Shown here piece after piece: positions 27,045-34,198 of a stretch of DNA of 64,000 nucleotides; the first letter of the stretch is position 1, and each line of letters starts with the position of its first letter. This stretch comes from Allokutzneria sp. A3M-2-11 16 (lineage in GTDB: Bacteria; Actinomycetota; Actinomycetes; Mycobacteriales; Pseudonocardiaceae): assembly GCF_024213555.1 (NCBI RefSeq), contig NZ_JANAVO010000001.1, positions 2,108,001-2,172,000 on the forward strand, written 5' to 3'. The translations under genes were made by a program, and so were the position numbers. Below the pieces are notes generated by a model. The model saw nothing but the letters and a program-made list of their open reading frames with translations, was not told where the DNA came from and searched no databases.

Positions 27045-27884
27045 GTGGGCGAGCGGCTCATCCCCGGAGCTGTCCTGTTCGACGTGCCCGGCCGCGGCCC
27101 CGCGCTGCGCTGCCCGGACGGCGAGATCGTGGACGTCGCGCTGCCCGCGGTCACGGCGACCGCGGTGCGCGACGCGCTGACTGTGGACAACCCCGCCGAC
27201 GCGCCCGCTGAGCTGGCCGCCTTCCGCGAGGCGGGCTTCCTCGGCGGTCGCGCACAGTGGCCTGTGGATAACTCGTTCGTGGCCTTAATCGGCTCGTCCG
27301 TGCTGGTCGAGGCCCTAAAGGTGGCCCTGAGCAGGGCCGGGGCACAACCCTGTGTTCTCGGACCCCTCACCGAGCGAGGTGATCTGTGGACAACTGCCGC
27401 CCTGTTGTCCACAGAGTTGTCCACAGGTGGGTTCGCGGCTGTGTGCGCCGTTTCCGACGGGCCCGCGCCCTCCTGGTGGAACAACCTTGATGACCTGCCC
27501 GAACACGGGATCGCGTGGCAGCGGGTGAGCCGCGAGGGGCGGCACGCCTTGCTCGAACCGGTCGCCGCCGAGCCTGGGGATATCCGGCATGTGGATGTTC
27601 GTAAGCGCCGCCTCGCCGCCTCCGGGTCCGGTCATGAACACCTCACCGCTTTCTGGGACGCGGACGCTCCGGTCACCGGGGACGCCGCCATGGACGAGGT
27701 CGACGCGGTAGCCGTCGCGTCGCTGGCCGCGCTGGACCTCCGCGCGTGGGCGCTAAGCGCGGCAAAGCGGGACGGCTCGCTCACTTCGTCGCTGCCCGTC
27801 CGTCGTCGCCTCCGTGTGCTCGACCTGGACACGGCCGCGATCACTGACCACGCCGTGCTGCGCGTGCCCGAGGCGGCTCCGTGA
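27045..27884 (+). CDS. Azole-RiPP cyclodehydratase partner (C protein, E1/ocin-ThiF-like)
   Basis: 279-residue protein. The N-terminal part (ERLIPGAVLFDVPGRGPALRC) resembles the leader-binding (RRE) end of TOMM C proteins; a degenerate Rossmann-like stretch follows (FVALIGSSVLVEALKVALSRAGAQP). It would bind the precursor leader and activate the YcaO partner. GTG at 27045 has GGAGG at 27033-27037; the open frame begins 18 bp earlier without a site. It overlaps the hydrolase start (GTGA). Family similarity is weak, so the call leans on the adjacent YcaO and SagB genes. Four 9-mers identical to DnaA boxes lie inside the gene. Confidence 0.65.
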   Translation: MGERLIPGAVLFDVPGRGPALRCPDGEIVDVALPAVTATAVRDALTVDNPADAPAELAAFREAGFLGGRAQWPVDNSFVALIGSSVLVEALKVALSRAGAQPCVLGPLTERGDLWTTAALLSTELSTGGFAAVCAVSDGPAPSWWNNLDDLPEHGIAWQRVSREGRHALLEPVAAEPGDIRHVDVRKRRLAASGSGHEHLTAFWDADAPVTGDAAMDEVDAVAVASLAALDLRAWALSAAKRDGSLTSSLPVRRRLRVLDLDTAAITDHAVLRVPEAAP

Positions 27885-29263
27885 TCTCCCAGCACGTCAT
27901 CCCCCTCGACGGCGCCCGTCTAGGAGCCACTGTCGTCAGGTCGGCTTCGCGGGGCCCTGCTGTGCTGATCCGAACGCCCTACGGCCGCCACAACCACATC
28001 GCCGAGGCGCATGGCTGGGCGAAGCGCGGCTTCACCTGCGTACTCGTCGACGTGCGGGGTCGTTACGAGTCCACCGGGGACTTCGTGCCGTACGCACACG
28101 AGCGCGCGGACGGTGCCGTAGTGCTGAAGTGGTTGCACGACAACGACTTCTCCGACGGTAGAGCCTTCGCGGTCGGCGCCTCCTACGCCGCGTACTGCGC
28201 CGTCGTGACCGCGTTGGAAGGCGAGCTGGCCGGGGTGATCGCGGCCGTCCCCGCGTTGGGGCTCGGCGAGACCGCCCGCGAACCCGGCGGTGCCGCGCGC
28301 CTGGCCTGCCGCCTCGGTTGGTGGGCCGAACACGGCGGCACCTCCACCGCCCGCCCCACACCCCTGCCCTACTCCCTCGAAGCCCTCCCGATCCGCGACG
28401 CCTTCGCCACCCCCGCCTGGCAGTCCCTCTGGGACGCACCACCGCTATCTCCACTGTGGACAGAACTATCCACAATGGACACGCCGCTGCTAGCGGTAGG
28501 CGGCCTCCGCGACCCGTTCCTCCGCCACACCCTCCGCCTGGCCGAAACCTGGCGCGGCCCGACAACCCTCGTCATCGGCGACTGGTCGCACGATTTGGAC
28601 ACCCGAGATACTCTCGGCGGCAGGCGCATCGGTTCCCTCTACACCTCCTGGGCCACCGCCCCGCCTCCGCGGCACTCCGCCATCGCCGTCTCTTCCCGTT
28701 TCGTACTCAAAGCCGCGAAGAGAGCGCTCCCAAACCCCGTTATGAGTACGAAACGGGAATTCAGGGCTGAGCCGACGCGGCCGTTCCCGTCTCGCGAGGT
28801 CGGGGTCGACCTTCGATGCGACGCCGAGCGGGAGGATCGGGCGCTCCTGCTGGCGGAGTGCGGCGAGGGCGGAGTGCTGGCGGGGCTCGTCGAGGTGGAG
28901 ATCGAGGCGGTGGCGGACGCGCCGGACGCGGACTGGGTGTTCCGCCTCGCGGTGGAGCTGCCGGACGGATCGTGGCCGCAGCTCGGGCACGCGGTGGTGC
29001 GGCATCGGCACACGCCTGGCGAGCCGACCAAGGTCCGCGCCGAGATCGGGCCGGTCGGCGCCGAGGTCCCGCCGAACGCACGGCTGCGACTGGAGATCGC
29101 CGGGCACCACTGGCCGCGCCATGCCCGCAACCCGCACACCGGGATCGACGCCGTCGACGCGACGGAACTGCTGCCCAGCTTGCGCGAGGTCCTGGACTGC
29201 GCGCTCAGCCTGCCGTGGTCCGACGGGGCTCCGGTCGATGTGATCAAGGAGGTCGGCAGGTGA
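27881..29263 (+). CDS. S15/CocE-NonD-family hydrolase (X-Pro dipeptidyl-peptidase-like) of the RiPP cluster
   Basis: 460-residue alpha/beta-hydrolase plus C-terminal jelly-roll domain. Catalytic triad visible: Ser101 in GASYAAY, Asp211 in GGLRDPF, His237 in GDWSHDL; oxyanion-side motif RTPYGR near residue 32. S15 enzymes cleave X-Pro dipeptides or esters/amides. The precursor has a Leu-Pro just before the proposed core, so leader trimming is a plausible job. Residues about 271-293, between the two domains, are encoded by a 67-bp palindromic repeat that also occurs elsewhere in the window. Overlaps its neighbours by 4 bp at both ends. No signal peptide. Confidence 0.82.
   Translation: MISQHVIPLDGARLGATVVRSASRGPAVLIRTPYGRHNHIAEAHGWAKRGFTCVLVDVRGRYESTGDFVPYAHERADGAVVLKWLHDNDFSDGRAFAVGASYAAYCAVVTALEGELAGVIAAVPALGLGETAREPGGAARLACRLGWWAEHGGTSTARPTPLPYSLEALPIRDAFATPAWQSLWDAPPLSPLWTELSTMDTPLLAVGGLRDPFLRHTLRLAETWRGPTTLVIGDWSHDLDTRDTLGGRRIGSLYTSWATAPPPRHSAIAVSSRFVLKAAKRALPNPVMSTKREFRAEPTRPFPSREVGVDLRCDAEREDRALLLAECGEGGVLAGLVEVEIEAVADAPDADWVFRLAVELPDGSWPQLGHAVVRHRHTPGEPTKVRAEIGPVGAEVPPNARLRLEIAGHHWPRHARNPHTGIDAVDATELLPSLREVLDCALSLPWSDGAPVDVIKEVGR
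28693..28759. repeat. 67-bp palindromic repeat, copy 1 (inside the hydrolase gene)
   Basis: Terminal 17-bp perfect inverted repeat TTCCCGTTTCGTACTCA ... TGAGTACGAAACGGGAA around a 33-bp centre containing GAGAGCGCTC. Same length and termini as the copy at 36087. It is read in frame through the hydrolase, adding about 23 residues in a linker. No target duplication is obvious. Confidence 0.85.
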
Positions 29264-30603
29264 CGCTGCCCGTTGACGCGCTGATCGATCCGCTGACCGG
29301 AGTCATCCGGCGGCTCGTCGACGTCGAGCAAGTGCCCGGCGCGCCGAACCGCTATCGCGGGGTGATCGCCGAGGTCGCGGACGCGAGGCGGCTCGGGGCG
29401 TGGCCCGCCGACCGGGTCAGCCTCGGCACCACGTTCGGCGATGTGGACCGAGCGCGCATCGCCGCGATCGGCGAAGCCGTCGAACGGTACTGCGGCAACC
29501 GCGTGCCCAACGGGTTGCGCCGGGCGACGGCCGCCGAGCTCGAAGCCGAGGGCGCGCGCCTGTTCGGGCCGGACGACCTGCCGTTCTTCGCGCCGTGGCA
29601 ACGAGTTCCGTTCAAGCCCTTCACGCCCGACCTGTCCCAGTTGTGGGTGGAGGGCGAGGAAGACGGACAGCTGTGCTGGCTGCCCGCGTCGTGGGTCCAC
29701 CTCAACTTCCACTCCGGGCAGCGTCGCGGAGAGCCGCGCACGCACCACCTCAACTACGCGGGCATCGCGACCGGCGCGGACGGGGACGACGCTTTCCGAC
29801 GCGGTTTGCTGGAGCTGCTGGAGCGGGACGCGCTGGAACTGTGGTGGCACCTCGGCGCCCCGAGCCGGGGGATCGACCTGGACTCCGTGCCGGGACTCGC
29901 GGGTGAGCTGGCCGGATCGCGGTTGCGCGTGCACCTCGTGGAGCTGCCGACCGAGCACCCCGTGGCCTGCGTCGCGGCGGTCGCGATCGACGAGGTGACG
30001 GGCATCGTCGCCGGTGGTGGCGCCGCGCGCTTCGATCCGGCCGAAGCCTGCGTGAAGGCCGTGCTCGAAGCCGTGCACACGTGGGTGTTCACGCTCGGCC
30101 TGCTCGATCCGGACGGCTGGGTCTTCGCGGCGATCAAAGCGGGCGTGCTGGCCGAAGGGCTGTACCTCGCGCATCGCGAGGACCGCGCGTACGCGGACGA
30201 CACAGGTGTCCACTTTGGACGCGTCCGGGACCTGGGCGCTCAACCGCAGGTCTGGCTGGACAAACGTGTCCAGGACCGGCTGCTGCCGAGGTTCACCGAG
30301 CCCGGCGAGGTCATCGGAATCGAGGACCTCCCGCGCGGTGATCTCCACTCGCTCCAAGCAAGCCTGCGCGCGAGCGGATGCCGGGTCGCCAGTGTTGATC
30401 TCACGACCCCCGACGTCGCCGAGACCCCGCTGCGCGTGCGCCGCGTCTGCGCGACCGGTCTGGTGCCCAACGCGCCTGCCGCCTTCCGCTACCTCGGTCT
30501 GCCGCGGTGGCGCCAGGTGATCGCCGAGCGCGGCTGGGCACCTGGCGCTGATCCACTCACCGGTCCGACCGGTCTGGTGCTCGATCCGCCACCGTTCCTG
30601 TGA
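29260..30603 (+). CDS. YcaO cyclodehydratase (D protein) of the azole-RiPP cluster
   Basis: 447-residue ATP-dependent cyclodehydratase that converts Ser/Thr/Cys of a precursor to azolines by backbone phosphorylation. ATP/Mg motifs: S54-LGTT, R-x-x-AIGEAVERY (residues 66-77), LLELLERD near residue 190. It ends in LDPPPFL, a proline-rich C-terminus as needed in azoline-forming YcaOs. GTG at 29260 overlaps the hydrolase stop and has AAGGAGG 7 bp upstream. The proline-rich end and the neighbouring SagB argue for heterocyclisation rather than thioamidation or amidine formation. Confidence 0.92.
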   Translation: MTLPVDALIDPLTGVIRRLVDVEQVPGAPNRYRGVIAEVADARRLGAWPADRVSLGTTFGDVDRARIAAIGEAVERYCGNRVPNGLRRATAAELEAEGARLFGPDDLPFFAPWQRVPFKPFTPDLSQLWVEGEEDGQLCWLPASWVHLNFHSGQRRGEPRTHHLNYAGIATGADGDDAFRRGLLELLERDALELWWHLGAPSRGIDLDSVPGLAGELAGSRLRVHLVELPTEHPVACVAAVAIDEVTGIVAGGGAARFDPAEACVKAVLEAVHTWVFTLGLLDPDGWVFAAIKAGVLAEGLYLAHREDRAYADDTGVHFGRVRDLGAQPQVWLDKRVQDRLLPRFTEPGEVIGIEDLPRGDLHSLQASLRASGCRVASVDLTTPDVAETPLRVRRVCATGLVPNAPAAFRYLGLPRWRQVIAERGWAPGADPLTGPTGLVLDPPPFL

Positions 30604-31643
30604 GCGCAGTCCGCGCAGCGCTCAACGCCGCCTGGACGGGTGTCGATCCCGGGCCGACCGTTCCCGAGCTGCGCCCGCCCGTGCGCCGGACCTGGCCAGG
30701 GCAGTCGGTCCCGTTGCCGCGCTGGCCCGACGACGGCGTCGGTGGCCTGCTCGATCTCGCACTCGCAGCCGACCCCACGCGCACGCTCGGCGGAGTTCGG
30801 CTTCGTCGCGTGCCCTCGGCGGGCGGGCGATACCCGGTCGAGGCGCACGTGGTCATCGATGATGTCGCATGGACCTACGACCCGATCGCCCACGCCCTGG
30901 CCGCGCCGCGTGATGGCGCGGGCAACGGCGTCGTCCTCTCGCTGGTGCCGTCCCGCACGACCTGGCGTTACGGCCCGCGTTCGCTTCCGGTGCTGCTGTT
31001 GGACCTCGGCCACGCGCTCGCCGGATTGGCCGGAGAGGAGATCGTCCTCGGTGGCGTCACACCGGTCTCGCGCGCTGAGTATCCGCTCGCGACGACCGGC
31101 TCTGTCCACATTGGACAGCTGCCGCCATTGGACACGCCCGAACCAGGGCTTGTCGAGGACGCGCTGGCGGAGCTGGCCGGTCTCGCGCCGATCCCGCTCC
31201 CGAAGGCCGAGCCGGTCGCGGCGAGCGATGTCTTCGCCAGGCACAGCGCGCCCTGGCCGCTGTCAGGCCGGATTCCGCAAGGCGTCGCCGACGAGGTGCT
31301 GGCGGCGGCGGACGGCGTCGAGGCCGTGGTGGTCGAGCCCGCGGAGCACCCCGAACTGGCCGCCGCGCTGGCGGCGCGGTCCTGCGGGCAACCGGAGGTG
31401 GCCGGGTGCGGAGCGCTGCTGCTCGTGCTGGGCGAGGTCGATCCGACGCCGGAGCAGGCGTTGCGCACGCACGTGCTCGCCGGAATGGCCGTGCACCGGG
31501 CTTGGCTGCGCGCCACGGCGCACGGCCTCAGGTGCCGGCCGGTGGGCTGCTGGATCGACGTCGTGCTCGATCTCGGGCACCGGCGCAGGCTTGTGCACGC
31601 GCTGGCGATGGGTGCGCCGGGATTAGGCCAATCGATTGCATGA
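30600..31643 (+). CDS. SagB-type azoline dehydrogenase (nitroreductase family)
   Basis: 347-residue FMN enzyme expected to oxidise azolines to aromatic azoles. RRVPSAGGRYPVEAHVV and YDPIAHALAAPRDG match the SagB/ThcOx pattern (PSAGxxYPxE; YDPxxHxL), and the C-terminal half has a second nitroreductase-like stretch (GMAVHRAWLRATAHGLRCRP). GTG at 30600 overlaps the YcaO stop (GTGA). Last gene of the precursor-C-hydrolase-YcaO-SagB operon. The tandem nitroreductase halves leave uncertain which half holds FMN. Confidence 0.82.
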   Translation: MSAVRAALNAAWTGVDPGPTVPELRPPVRRTWPGQSVPLPRWPDDGVGGLLDLALAADPTRTLGGVRLRRVPSAGGRYPVEAHVVIDDVAWTYDPIAHALAAPRDGAGNGVVLSLVPSRTTWRYGPRSLPVLLLDLGHALAGLAGEEIVLGGVTPVSRAEYPLATTGSVHIGQLPPLDTPEPGLVEDALAELAGLAPIPLPKAEPVAASDVFARHSAPWPLSGRIPQGVADEVLAAADGVEAVVVEPAEHPELAAALAARSCGQPEVAGCGALLLVLGEVDPTPEQALRTHVLAGMAVHRAWLRATAHGLRCRPVGCWIDVVLDLGHRRRLVHALAMGAPGLGQSIA

Positions 31644-31677
31644 ATGTTGCCCAAAAGGGCGGTGGTGCGTTATTCGG

Positions 31678-32022
31678 CTAGGTGACTTCGTTGTCGAGTT
31701 CTCGCCGCTGACGCAGTAGCGCCAACCGCTCGTCAAGCAGCTCTTCGAGATCGCTGATCGTTCGCCGCTCGCGCAGCATGTCCCACGGGGTGCGCCCGGG
31801 CTTTGCCTGCTGCTCGGCGGGCTTCCCGTCCACGATCACCGCCGTGACCCCGTGCTTTCGGCAGATCCAGGTGTCCTGCGGCTCTGCGTCGGCGGCGAAG
31901 ATGACACCGAACTCGTGCCCGCGCGGGCAGGCGAATTGGGTCACCTGGCGCGGGGCGAGGTCCTTGTCGGTGTCGGCTTCGTAGCTCACGCCACCGATTC
32001 TGCTGCCACGGAGCGCATTCAC
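31678..32022 (-). CDS. rbpA: RNA polymerase-binding protein RbpA
   Basis: 114-residue actinobacterial transcription factor that binds the beta' subunit and group I/II sigma factors to stabilise open complexes. The core has FACPRGHEFGV and TWICRKHG, a Cys/His set that can bind zinc, then the basic linker AKPGRTPWDMLRERR and the sigma-interacting helix ISDLEELLDERLALLRQRR. GTG at 32022 with GGAGGAG upstream. The open frame continues upstream but without family similarity. It converges with sagB 34 bp away. Its place inside a putative zinc island may be coincidental. Confidence 0.93.
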   Translation of the reverse strand: MNALRGSRIGGVSYEADTDKDLAPRQVTQFACPRGHEFGVIFAADAEPQDTWICRKHGVTAVIVDGKPAEQQAKPGRTPWDMLRERRTISDLEELLDERLALLRQRRELDNEVT

Positions 32023-32170
32023 AGGGGGCTCCTCCGAATTCGAGGGGTCAGGGGCAATGCTGTGTCCCCCAGTGTGCAACCCACGGCGTTTTCGCGCTTC
32101 TCCAGTGCATTCCCGGTCGGGTGGAAAAAGCGCGCGTCCCACTTCCGGCGGAACGCGCGCCCCGTCCGTG

Positions 32171-33433
32171 CTAGCGCCCCACGGTGTCCGCGTGGGACAC
32201 CCCGGGCTCCCAGACCGCGATCGCCCCGCCCCGGTCGAGCGGGGTCGGCACGGCCAGTGACCTGGTGATCCTTCCGGCCGCGGTGTCCACAATGTCCACT
32301 CGGCCCTGGCCGCCCGCGGTCAGGAAGGCCGTCCGGCCCGCGTCGTCGAGCGCGATCTTCCGCGTCTGCGCGGCGAACGGGTCCTTCCCACCCTGTGGAC
32401 CGCCGGGCAGAACCCCTAGATCAACTCGACGTGTCAGGTCGCCGAAGCCACGCCCGCTCACGTCCACCAGGGCCAGCTCGTCCCGCGCCGCGCCGTGCAC
32501 CACGTACCCGGCCAGCTCGTCGGAGAGCCCGAAGCGGAACACGTAACCGCTGCCCAGTGGCGTGCGCGTGGTCCGGCCGGTGCGCACGTCGAGCAGGAAC
32601 GCGTGCTCCGTCCACTTTGTCCAGTCGGGGTCGGAGGTGTCCCGCACATAGGTGACAGCGGTGTCGGCGTCATCGTGCAGCCGCAGGTAGAAGCCGCGCC
32701 CAGGTCCGCCCCACGCCGCGACCCGCTGCGCGCCGAAGTCACCCGCCCGGGTCACCTCGGTGAGGTCGACGCCGCGCTCCGTGGCGGTGATCGCCCGCCG
32801 GTGCTTGGGCGAGAACGCCTCGCCGTGCCCGTGCTCGCCGATCGCCTTGGTTGCGGCAGCGGTCAAGTGGGCGCCGCCCGCCTTGAGGACGTCGCCGAGC
32901 CGGTAGCTCTCCAGCTGTGCGGGTGCGTCGTTGCGGTGCAGGACCGTGCCGCCGTCCACCAGCACGCCCGGCTCTCCACTGTGGACGACGCCGTGGCCGG
33001 ACTTGAAGGTCGTCAGGTCGACTGCGGTGAGCGTGGCGTGCCCCTCGGCGCGGTGCTCGTGGCCCTCGCTGCCCGCCACCACGGCGAAGCGGCCCGCGGC
33101 GTCCACAGCGAAGTGCGAGACCTCGCCCTCGACGGGGGCGGTTCCGACGACGCGCGGCTCAGCTCCCGCGACGTTGACCACGACGAGCTGTTTGGCCGCG
33201 TCGTCCACGAAGAGCACGCGTCCGTCGGCGAGGACGACCGTCCCCGCGTGGTCGTTGAGCTTGCGGCCGCTCAGCGTGCCCGTGACGCGTCCGGTGCGGG
33301 CGTCGAGCACGTAGACGGCGCTCGCGGCGGGATCGGCGACCAGTAATCGGGCCGGGCTCGGGGCGGCTTGCGCCGGGGTGGTGAGCGCGACCGCGCTCAG
33401 CAGCGCGGTCGCGATGGCGGAGAACGAACGCAT
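32171..33433 (-). CDS. Exported His-rich beta-propeller, AztD-like zinc metallochaperone
   Basis: 420-residue protein with a Sec signal peptide (residues 1-23, ending AQAA) and repeating beta-propeller blades (ARTGRVTGTLSG, FAVDAAGRFAVVAGS, LDDAGRTAFLTAGGQGRVDIVD). His clusters at residues 125-132 (HEHRAEGH) and 201-211 (HGHGEAFSPKH) are typical of AztD, a periplasmic chaperone that hands zinc to a binding protein. A Zur-like box ends 36 bp upstream of the ATG, the same spacing as for the importer operon. The AztD name rests on the His-rich propeller architecture and regulation; no AztA/B/C genes are next to it. Confidence 0.75.
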   Translation of the reverse strand: MRSFSAIATALLSAVALTTPAQAAPSPARLLVADPAASAVYVLDARTGRVTGTLSGRKLNDHAGTVVLADGRVLFVDDAAKQLVVVNVAGAEPRVVGTAPVEGEVSHFAVDAAGRFAVVAGSEGHEHRAEGHATLTAVDLTTFKSGHGVVHSGEPGVLVDGGTVLHRNDAPAQLESYRLGDVLKAGGAHLTAAATKAIGEHGHGEAFSPKHRRAITATERGVDLTEVTRAGDFGAQRVAAWGGPGRGFYLRLHDDADTAVTYVRDTSDPDWTKWTEHAFLLDVRTGRTTRTPLGSGYVFRFGLSDELAGYVVHGAARDELALVDVSGRGFGDLTRRVDLGVLPGGPQGGKDPFAAQTRKIALDDAGRTAFLTAGGQGRVDIVDTAAGRITRSLAVPTPLDRGGAIAVWEPGVSHADTVGR

Positions 33434-33469
33434 GGCTATCGCCTCTCTGGAAGGAGTGTCCAGAGAAGA

Positions 33470-33484
33470 CGATAACCATTTTCA
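33470..33484 (-). promoter_or_regulatory. Zur/Fur-like box upstream of the AztD-like gene
   Basis: On the minus strand TGAAAATGGTTATCG, differing at only two positions from the box at 21740. It lies 36 bp upstream of the AztD-like start, between that gene and bpa. Confidence 0.72.
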
Positions 33485-33514
33485 ACTAGAGAAGGGCTCC
33501 GCCGAACGGAGCAC

Positions 33515-34075
33515 TCAGAGGTACTGGCCGGTTCCGCTGATCTTCGGGCCGGCCTGTTCGCCGTCCCCGCCACCGAGACCGGGCGGCAGCGCGCCCCTGC
33601 GCATCTGCTCCAGCTGCACGCGCGCCGCCATCTGCTGGGCGAACAGCGCGGTCTGGATGCCGTGGAACAACCCCTCCAGCCAGCCGACCAGCTGCGCCTG
33701 GGCGATCCGCAGCTCCGCGTCCGATGGCGTCGAGTCCTCGTCGAACGGCAGGGTCAGCCGCTCCAGCTCCTCCCGCAGCTCCGGGGCCAGCCCCTGTTCC
33801 AGCTCCTTGATCGAGGAGCGGTGGATCTCGCGGAGCCTGCTGCGGCTGGCGTCGTCGAGGGGAGCCGCGCGCACCTCCTCCAGCAGCTGTTTGATCATGG
33901 TGCCGATCCGCATCACCTTCGCCGGCTGCTCGACGAGATCGGTCACCTCGTGCTGAGCGTCGGCATCTTCGCCGTTCTGGGCGAAACCTCCGGTCGGCAG
34001 CGCGCCCATCGGGGTGCCGTCCGGTCCGATGACCACGACCCGCTGCTCGCCGTCGTTGTCGCTGGGCTGAGTCAT
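33515..34075 (-). CDS. bpa: Bacterial proteasome activator Bpa
   Basis: 186-residue ATP-independent 20S proteasome activator (Rv3780 homologue). Central four-helix-bundle region (RIGTMIKQLLEEVRAAPLDD, LREELERLTLPFDEDSTPSDAELRIAQ, GWLEGLFHGIQTALFAQQMAARVQLEQMRR split over helices) and the C-terminal GQYL tail that docks in the proteasome ring. ATG at 34075. In M. tuberculosis bpa lies next to the wzt-glfT1-wzm genes; here the metallophore island separates them. Confidence 0.95.
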   Translation of the reverse strand: MTQPSDNDGEQRVVVIGPDGTPMGALPTGGFAQNGEDADAQHEVTDLVEQPAKVMRIGTMIKQLLEEVRAAPLDDASRSRLREIHRSSIKELEQGLAPELREELERLTLPFDEDSTPSDAELRIAQAQLVGWLEGLFHGIQTALFAQQMAARVQLEQMRRGALPPGLGGGDGEQAGPKISGTGQYL

Positions 34076-34198
34076 GCCCCCATCCTGGCCCGAGCCGCCG
34101 CCGCGATGCGACCCGGCCGCGGTAACCGTCCGACTCTGCTGCGTGACGTCGCCTACCCGGCGACCACGGGACTGGACATCCTCCGTACGGTGTGTCGC

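Noticed and set aside
26874-31643. Lanthipeptide, lasso peptide or thiopeptide cluster
   Set aside because: No LanM/LanBC, no asparagine-synthetase-like or transglutaminase-like lasso enzyme, no thiopeptide cyclase; the YcaO + C + SagB set fits an azole RiPP.
31640-31681. 13-codon ORF overlapping the sagB stop (MNVAQKGGGALFG) as a second precursor
   Set aside because: No Ser/Cys/Thr to modify, no leader, no ribosome-binding site; the overlap is likely chance.
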